A stretch of DNA of 27,170 nucleotides from Rhodocollybia butyracea. Taxonomy: Eukaryota > Basidiomycota > Agaricomycetes > Agaricales > Omphalotaceae. Below, in pieces: positions 19,461 through 27,170 of the stretch. The DNA is taken from NCBI GenBank assembly GCA_015501585.1, contig JADNRY010000770.1:1-27170 (forward strand). The letters run 5' to 3'. The translations under genes and the position numbers were made by a program. Positions within the stretch are counted from its first letter, which is position 1, and each line of letters starts with the position of its first letter. A model generated the notes under the pieces. That model was given only the letters and a program-made list of their open reading frames with translations. It made no database searches and was not told the origin of the DNA.

Positions 19461-21047
19461 ATGAATCGGACGACTGCTCTTGAACGCGAGCAATCCCTCC
19501 GGGAAGAAAAGGCTCGAAAGATCGAGGGACAGAACCACCTTTTTGGCAGTCATTTCAAAGTCAAACTGGCAGAAAAAATGGCAAGTCGTTCGATCTCCTC
19601 CGCCCTTGGGCCATAATTCTGACTCTTACTATCAGTGATTTCAATCAGCAAACTCTTGTACGCAAACCACGAATTCGAAGGTTCCGATGCAGTTTTTTTT
19701 TGCTGTTTTAGATCAGATTATCCAATTCCGCTCCATTCAATTCCGCTCCTGAGTCGATGAACGCTGATGTTGCAACCTTCGACACCAGTACTTCATCAAA
19801 TTTCTTCGTCGCATTCTCGAATCTACAACTAGGCCCGATAACCCAGTGTCCAAATTTAAACGGCTCATGAGTCTCCTAGGCTTGGAGGACTCGGATCCTG
19901 TGCCTGCTCCTCATAGATCGGATGGACGAGGATTAAATAGTCAATCTCAAATGAAAAACAAAGAAAAAGAAGGAGGTTCCTCTTACCCCAATGAAGGACC
20001 GTCCTCTGTGGGCCTTTTCTTTGCACACCGACAACGAGGACGCTGACGGTGAAGCTGAGATGGTTGCATGGATGTTGTTTCGTGACTTTGCCCGTCTCCG
20101 AGATCTTGCTCATGGAGTATGGAGCATTTTCGTCGGAAGAGGATTACTCTCGTCACTGCGTCATTCCTCACCACACGGGTTATCGAGATCGTGAAGGAAA
20201 TGGAGGAAGACTTTAGTCAGTGCTTTCCCCAGGAAAACCAGTTGAGTATCTGGGATTCGTAATGGAGATGATGTTAGCCCATTGCTGGACACCGATAGCG
20301 CAGTTCAGTAGCTATAAACCGGCCAATCATCGACTTCACTATATCGACGGTCCTCTACACTATATGGAAATCGGTAGCGGTAGCAAGTCTAAGAGCACTC
20401 GGATATTCAGCCGTACATCCCAGTATTTTTACCTATTTTTTTCTTGGGGATTCTCGCACATTGATGACCAAGGAGGAGCTTGCGACTGAATATTTAGCTT
20501 TCCTGATGCATCATTTACCAGAGGTCACCTTGCCGCCAATTCTCATCTGGGACTGGTGGTGATGCTGCTGTTGATGAGCCTGCGTTCGTGCGAGATATAC
20601 GTGTCCGTTCATCAATCACCCTTCCCGACCAAAACTACTTCATTTACTTTTTCAGTAGGCGATTTACAAAGGGGTTGTATTAACAAATCGTTTGTGCCTC
20701 AACCTCTTGGCGAGCTGCTTCAATTCTCCCGTCATATTATTTCGAGCGCAAACACCTGAATGAAGGAGTACGATCCGCCCTTCAAGATTTCTTCCGGTTG
20801 GTCGAACGCCAAATACTGACCGATCGCATCGGAGAATCAAAACGCGACACCAGGTTGAAAGTAGTGTTCCCTAACAGCTTTGGCACTATAAGCTTTAGCC
20901 CTTAGGCATGCGGCGCAGCTCTATTGGCTGCTTCTCCAAACTCATCTTGCAACGATGCAGATTCTGAATGTCACCGGATACCTAGGATGTTGCCCATTTG
21001 TACCATGGTCTCTGCGTCCGAATACAACAAGCGTGGCCGGCAATGGG
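19461..21047 (+). CDS. Frame-disrupted protein resembling the fungal DUF6604 family
   Basis: No single frame spans this region, but protein-like segments follow one another on the plus strand in changing frames: a charged helical start (MNRTTALEREQSLREEKARK), LRHQYFIKFLRRILEST, VSKFKRLMSLLGLED, EDADGEAEMVAWMLFRDFARL, RITLVTASFLTTRVIEIVKE plus MEEDFSQCFP, VASLRALGYSAVHPSIFTYF, LATEYLAFLMHHLPEVTLPP, DEPAFVRDIRVRSS, GVRSALQDFFRLVERQILTD and AAQLYWLLLQTHLATMQILN. The layout (YFI..L..IL, then F..L, then an acidic gap, then W.......I.L.TAS..T....I....E) is how I remember DUF6604 proteins of mushrooms, whose function is unknown. Some frame changes may be introns, and one looks like an extra G at 20549-20551. 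It may be a working gene with sequence errors or a pseudogene; I cannot decide, and exact ends are uncertain. Confidence 0.45.
19723..19749. repeat. Tandem near-duplicate of CAATTCCGCTCC
   Basis: The 12-mer CAATTCCGCTCC occurs at 19723-19734 and again at 19738-19749, offset 15 bp. It lies inside the DUF6604-like region, in a part where no reading frame is clear, and could be a small duplication that keeps phase. Confidence 0.7.
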
Positions 21048-22833
21048 TAAGATCCTGAACCTTGTCAAAGGAATATGATTTTAACGGCCATTTTTTCCAG
21101 ATAAATGACGGGTTTATGGGGTGCTGACCCTTCCTTGAGCCACTGTAGTATCACTACTGAGATCACGGTAGTGGTATCCTTGCCATAATTTTCACCACCG
21201 ACTCACTACGTCTCTTGTTGCCAAGTTATTTTCCTATGAGGGAGAACGTTCGGTCGTCAGACGTCGATAGTTCAGGGAGTTTCTTCTCACCGATTCCATT
21301 TCAGAGGCAAGTGATGTGACACGCTTACTAGCTTCCTAGCGGTGTTACAACAGCAGATAGAAAAAGATTGTACAGAGACAGCATTTTGTTGCCAGGACCG
21401 AGTCTGTTACTCAATGGTGAAGCTACAATGCATTATCTCTGCAAGCCATAATGCCAATGACGTCTTCCAAACGACTCGGACTATTCGATATTCAACCCAA
21501 AAAGACAAAATCCAAAAAAGGAAACAGATCAGAAGTCCTATCCTTGAAGAAATCAAACCTACGACCAATTATTCCCACTCGTGAATTGAACAGGCTATCG
21601 CGTTAACCCAAGGTCGAACAAACAAAGCCGAGCCACTTCACCATCGAAAACACGCATTTGCAGTATTGATCAATTATCTCTCCCTTCGATGTTTTGAATT
21701 TCTCTGAATTTCGCTGTTTGGGGATACATTCTGCCTACAGTCCATGCTGTGAGACGCAAGTTTGTTCACAACGAACTTCATCGTTGCTGTGATAATTTTA
21801 ATTTATCAATAGAGCCTCGCCACTAACTACTCGCGATCGAAATATCTTTCCCTCGGGTAAGATATTCCAAATGTGCGGTGTCTGCTCAACCGGACGGTTC
21901 CTACTCACTCCAGTTGTAGTTCCATGTTGTACGAATCTACGATGCCCTTTCAAGCGGGACACCAATGATCGACCGCTCTCTCTAAACTGTGGCCTCACAT
22001 AAACAATCTCAGGCGAGATCCTGGGCCTCGATGCTCACCGAAATCAACCACCGATGGACCATGGTCATATCCCGTGGAGCCGCAGCTGCAACAAGTGCTC
22101 CGAGCGATACAGTATCATTCCTCCAGGCCACTTTCCCCACCAATAGGAATAATTTCCTCCTGAAAACTTAGCCTCGAGGATGATGAACCCACGAAGTGGC
22201 ACCGTCCAATTTATGTCTGGGACCGTTGCGTAAGTTGTCTATCTATAAGATTTGTAAGTATCCCAATATTTTTTGTCTTTTTTAATAAAGTGAGGGGGTG
22301 ATATGTACTCCTGTGGTTACCTGAGTAGGCTGCACTGAATTTTTTATCTCGGTTCGCGTGGGCGATACCTTCCAAGTCTATTTATTTCAATCTAATATTC
22401 AGAGGGTTATATGCATCGTTTGTCGTTTCTTTGTACTTTGATTATAAGCTGGTGGCGCTTGAGGGATTTCTGCGCGATATTGGATCTCAATCCATGATAC
22501 GCAGGAACATATTGGACGCTATTGGACGGCGGCATATTTTTCTTTAACGAGCTGTTTAATGTCGCAAGTTTGGCTCCCTCTCCACGATTGGAAATGGTAG
22601 ATGTATGCAACGCGAATCACCGAAAATTGATAGAAATCGAAGAGACTCAGTGCCGCGAACTGGTTCCTTTAAATTTGGGACTCGGAGATGTTTCTGTTTG
22701 CGTATACATCTCGGCGTAACTCGGCGATCAACAAGCGCCTCATGTTATCAGCGTGTTGACTTGAATATTGTTCTCAAAAACTGGCAAGGTCAATTGCCAT
22801 TCTATTTGTTCGTCCTTGCTTTTTCAGAGTTTT
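21048..22833. other. Unexplained 1.8-kb region without a supportable gene
   Basis: A GTAAGA donor at about 21047 and a TTTTTTCCAG acceptor near 21101 suggest that the DUF6604-like gene may continue, but the following sequence has stops in all frames within short distance. Open frames at 21342-21584, 21989-22171 and 22522-22719 have no recognised motif and no consistent splice partners. Near 21138-21175 imperfect inverted CCACT/AGTGG elements could form a weak hairpin. The last few hundred bases should include the EDC4 promoter and leader. I see no transposon ends or RNA gene. Confidence 0.4.
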
Positions 22834-25800
22834 ATGAACTCTTCTTCCATTCACGATCTCTTCTCCCGTGGTTCTACACCGCCAATGCAACCAGTTCAAC
22901 AGCAGCAGCAGTATCCGATTTCTTCTCATAACATTTCTTCTGGTAATCAGATTGACTCTCTTTTCCAACAAATATCATCATCTTCGCCTGGAGAACACCA
23001 CTCTACCGAAAACTACAACACCTCCACGTCAGAAACCCCAGTCATGTCCATGTCTGACGACCCTGTATCTTCAACCAATATCTCTCCCAATATCTCTGCA
23101 TCCAGTTCTTCTACTGCCGACAGACAGAGTGCTCTGTTATCTTTGCTCAGCGGTGCTACAACTGCTCCTAGTAACGTTGGAAATGTTGGGGCTGGTCCCC
23201 AACAAGTACCACAGATTCCTACTCCGCCAGGCTCTGCGCCCACACATAACGAAGCGCAAGGAAAGTTTCTGCTTGAGCAGCTAATGTCAGGGTGAGTTTT
23301 GCGCCGCGAGGCTTCCATATTTTTTCTGACCTTTTCGTTCAGACAGCCTCCAAGATCGAGCTATTCTGATTCTCAGCCAAGTTCAATTCCTGATACCTCG
23401 TCTGCACCCCCATATACGGGTGAAACCGATTTCCGTCAGTATGTACCACACGACTCTGCAGCCGAACATACCCGAAACGTGCAGGCCACCCAGCAGCAGT
23501 CTAATTACCAACCGTACCAAACACCTTACCCTCCGCCCACTTCACAGCCACAGAACAGACAGGCTTCTCCTCCCAAATCCATGTTTGACTTTGTTTCCCC
23601 GTTTGATGCCCTCTCATCAACGTCTGGCCTGACTAAGAAAAAAAAACCAGCCACATCAGCAGACACCCAGTGTATCTAGTACCAATGACGATTCTGGCTC
23701 ATGGACCGCAGTTTCTGGTCCAGACCCGAAAAGACAGTCTGTGGATAATCTCTTAGAAACCTTGGCCAGGACTCATATATCTCCTCCTTCTCAACCTGCT
23801 ACTCAGCCAGGAGGGCAGTTTGATCCATATCGCGAGTACACTTACACTGAGCAGATGCAGATCTCAGTACCAGCGCCTCCAGCGCAGCAGAAACAGCTCC
23901 CAGGCCCATCTAACCGTGCCGCATCCCCTCCTCGTCGACCGTCTCCATCCAAGGTCCAAGCACAACGCACCCGTGGCATCGAATCTCCCGCCAGTCAGCA
24001 GGGATCCACCGGAAACAGCAACCGCAGGGACAAGGAAAGCTCACCCGGTCCCGGCCTCGGTGCCAGAGGAAGTTTACGAGGTAAAGGGAAGATCAACCGG
24101 AATGCCAACATGAACAGTCCTGGGTACGAAGCACATTCCTAGTTCACTTTTTTAATTCACATCCTCATCCTTTTCCAAGGCCTCAACCGCACAACGTCAT
24201 ATTCGATGTCTCTCAGCCTTTGGAAGAGATTCAGGCTCCTCGAGAATACGTTAAGTGTACGCCGATTGCACTGGTCAAGCAGGATCCGGTGTTCCTCCCC
24301 GGTTCGACCATCGGTGCGACTCATTGGGTAGCTTATGCCATGACCAAAGGTGTGATACAACTTGATCTTTTTGTGCATTGATTGACAATGCACTAGGTCG
24401 TCTGCGTATCATCTCAAGAGCAAGTGGGGATCGTACATTGCTCCAACTTCCTCCTGTATTTTCGCCGCTTTCCAGTGTTATCGATATGGCGGCATATGGG
24501 AACAGGCTGGCGGGTGTCACCCTCGATGGAGGATTTGTTGTTTGGGAGTTCCCAGAAATCATCACTGATGATGCTCCGTGCGTTTTTTTCTATAAGAAAG
24601 ACATTATTCTGATTCCTGTTAATAGTGCGCAAATCCTCTTGTGCATTGGGCCTTCAAGTCATCAACAAAGTGCTTTGACAATGGTGAAATGGCATCCTCA
24701 GGACCGAGATACCTTGGTGGTCGCTTCGGAGTCTCAACTCTGTCTCATAGATCTAGCCAATGCGCCGGCGCTACGCGGCAAGTCTTGTCGCAAACTGAAC
24801 TACAGCATATAGGACAAATATTCCCAATGACATCGGTGCGTCGGCCGCCAGATTCTAGACTAATGTAGTACTGAAACACCTTATTTCAAGCCTCTTGTTG
24901 CGTTCGACTTCGATGTTCTGCATTATGCTATCGCAACCCTCAGTGCAGATTCCACACTCACCATTTGGAACATTCAAGACCAAGTCCCTTACTCTACTCA
25001 CAAGGTCCGTGGTGAGGATACCCCTTCTTCACTCACCTTCGTGGACGGAGGCATCGTTGTGGAAGGAAAAGCGGTACCGTCTTCCAGCTGCTTTCAATGA
25101 CAGACAAAGCTGTACTTTCTACGTTCAAGTTTGTTAACGGTGCCTTCGAAGACCCAGATATGTTTGGACACTCTTGCTATGATTCACGAGTACAAACGTT
25201 ATGGATAGCCAACTCTCGAAGAGAAAGTATGATCGGCCTACGAATCAATCTGGAAACCACTACCGTTAATGGTGAAGAAGCCATTCGAGGCAGCTTTGAA
25301 CAGGCGCTTGAATTCAGCGGAACGAAAGCTGCCATTCATTTCGTTATCTTGACCGCTGATCTAGACCCAAACGGAGACGAAGCTTATGCCGCATGTGTGG
25401 CGAGTAAGGTCACTCCTGGAGAGCTCGCCCTTGCTGCGTTCGCGGTTCACTCCAGTGGCGTTGATCAAAATTCTCATCAGGAAAGAGTGGTACGAGAATG
25501 CGCTAATGACAGCGCAGGCGAAACTTCCGCTTTATTCCACATCTCCCCAGATGATTTCGCACCAGCCTCAGTCCGCACCAGAGCAGCTCGCACAGAACAC
25601 GCCTAGTCCTCCACATCTGTCGCAAGGGCAATTCGCGGGACCAACCGCGGCCCCCAGCGCAACAGTCACCGAGCCCATCGCATGTTGCTCCAGGCCCCAC
25701 CAATCAGGCTCAGGCTCGAGCAAGAACGCCACCCTACGAAGACACTGAACCGGACGCTACTCGTGACGAGATTCGTCCTGAACCCAAGGCGGGACGAGGG

Positions 25801-27170
25801 AAGAAAAACGTCAACTGGAAGGAGAAGGAAAGGGAGAAGGAGGATAAAGAGAGTGGCAATGGCAACAAGGAGAAGAACAATTCGAAAGCAGCAGACGCCG
25901 CACTCATAAATGAGTCGGCGCTAGGCCAGGCGCTCAGCAAAGAGATACGAAGAACGGAGGAGAACCTTCACACGAGGATTGCACGACTTCTCACCAAGGA
26001 AATGGACAAGCAGAGTAAGTCTGTCCTCTCATTATCGGAGAGATCGTACTTAACTGTTCTTAAAGACCAACGGTTTGAGGACGCTCGTGTTCATGAACAG
26101 GAAGCAGAATTTGCACGCCAAGAAAAAATCTTGAAGCTCATCTCTTCGGAGCTCACTCGAAACACCACACGAGTCGTCGAGGTAGCTGTCAAAAATGAAG
26201 TACAAAATTCTGTGCTTCCTTCTCTCGAGAACCTCACCAGGACCGAGGTCAGAGAGGCTTTGAACGATCAAGTTGGACGTGGTTTGGTCGATGTCATCAG
26301 CCAGGTATGTTATGTGGCGCTTTCATTTGTACTCCTGAGTGACTGTCCTTTTCCCATCAGAGAATCCCGGTGGAGATGGAAAAACTGCTCACTCGACCTG
26401 ATATTTCTGGGCACTTTTCTCATCTACTCACTACTCAGTTGACTCCTTTGATTGAACGACACATCAAGGAAGCTGTGAGCAAGACGCTACTTCCAATGTA
26501 TTCACAGCAGTCGTCCGCAATGCACCAAGATCTTTTGCGTGAGCTTCGAAATGAGCTGCATTCTTTCAAGAATGATATGTCCAACTGGCAGAATGAAACC
26601 ATAAGGAACCAAGAGGTACGATATGATTGCCGTCCTAGAAGCTCAACCAACTCATTCGAGCACAATTGTAGTCGTCTATTCGCGACCTTGAACGGACCGT
26701 GAGGGCGCTGTCCGACCAAGTGAAGTTTATGAGCATGAAACCTCACTGGTTCTGCACTTCACCAATCCAGCATCCTCCACAAATCATGGTTCACCTTCTT
26801 CGGCCGTCTCTCAGCAGCCTGCCTTAAATCAAATGAACCAACCACCGCCAAATCACAGACAAAGCCAGCCTACAGTCCATGACTTCCACCTCTTCACAAC
26901 TTACATCACAGATGCCTTCGCATTTACAGACGTACCCGATGCCCCAAGGAAACTCGTACCATCCACCCCAGGCTGCTCAAGCGCAATGGTTTGGACACAC
27001 TATCGCGGCGCCACAAGCATCTCATCCTGTCGTTCCTCCTCCACCAGCCCATCCACAAGCGCAGCCACAACGTTCCCCGTCAATTCCACCAGATCAATGG
27101 GATGAGATGTACCTCAGTGTGCTACACACGCAGGATTCCAATAAATTAAGGGAACTGTGGCAACAACGGA
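22834..27170 (+). CDS. EDC4: EDC4/Ge-1-like WD40 decapping scaffold, 5' part, with several single-base frame breaks
   Basis: The gene starts at MNSSSIHDLFSRG (22834) and runs out of the window, so the 3' end is missing. It begins with a long Gln/Ser/Pro-rich disordered region (introns at 23292 and 24123), then a WD40 domain: PHNVIFDVSQPLEEIQAP, GATHWVAYAMTKGRLRIISR, MAAYGNRLAGVTLDGGFVVW, ALTMVKWHPQDRDTLVVASE, FDFDVLHYAIATLSADSTLT plus IWNIQD. A charged linker follows (NWKEKEREKEDKESG), then long helical, coiled-coil-like segments (VHEQEAEFARQEKILKLISS, HIKEAVSKTLLPMY), a Pro/Gln-rich stretch and the start of the C-terminal helical domain (PPDQWDEMYLSVLHTQ). This order fits Ge-1/EDC4, which scaffolds the decapping enzyme DCP2 and DCP1 in P-bodies. 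Frame breaks that leave the conserved protein readable lie near 23638-23646, 24777, 25061, 25467, 25637, 26738 and 26877. Confidence 0.82.

Noticed and set aside
21138..21175. Possible hairpin with CCACT/AGTGG arms
   Set aside because: Pairing is imperfect and I see no snoRNA boxes, tRNA features or conserved context.

Overview
This is fungal nuclear DNA, almost certainly from an Agaricomycete (mushroom-type) basidiomycete. Genes are compact and packed on both strands. They are cut by many introns of about 41-63 nt with GT..AG ends and frequent GTGCGT donors, and the recognisable proteins are conserved eukaryotic housekeeping proteins. Because of the introns, most genes cannot be seen as single open frames; I rebuilt exons by matching splice signals and phase to conserved protein motifs.

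Layout: 1-2070 holds no gene I can support. 2071-2481 (-) is a small conserved-looking hypothetical protein. 2913-3310 (+) is mitochondrial ribosomal protein mL49/Img2. 3524-5256 (+) is the pyridoxal 5'-phosphate synthase PDX1/SNZ, in 14 exons. 5488-5976 (+) is a previously hidden 92-residue, four-cysteine protein in four exact phase-0 exons. 6348-7558 (-) encodes a protein with a complete C-terminal MYND zinc finger. 8162-10132 (-) is SNW1/Prp45 (spliceosome), divergent over 107 bp from SRP receptor alpha at 10240-12804 (+). 13589-15474 (+) is an HMG-box transcription factor. 15753-16604 (-) is a Ser/Thr-rich single-pass membrane protein. 16911-17981 (+) is glyoxalase II, with a 6-nt microexon. 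18293-19142 (-) is the Golgi traffic protein SFT2. 19461-21047 (+) is a frame-broken gene resembling the fungal DUF6604 family. 21048-22833 is unexplained. 22834 to the window end (+) is the 5' part of an EDC4/Ge-1-like decapping scaffold.

The genes do not form a pathway or cluster; they are ordinary housekeeping neighbours (vitamin B6, mitochondrial translation, splicing, protein targeting, methylglyoxal detoxification, Golgi transport, mRNA decay).

The strongest unusual signal is technical or evolutionary. At least fifteen single-base gains or losses, mostly in short homopolymers, break the frames of five recognisable genes (SNW1, SRP receptor alpha, the HMG gene, EDC4, the MYND gene) and at least one more in the DUF6604-like region. 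Conserved protein sequence resumes in the new frame each time. Uncorrected sequencing error is the simplest explanation. I found no CRISPR array, tRNA, rRNA, or convincing transposon, and no clear novel defence or biosynthetic system.
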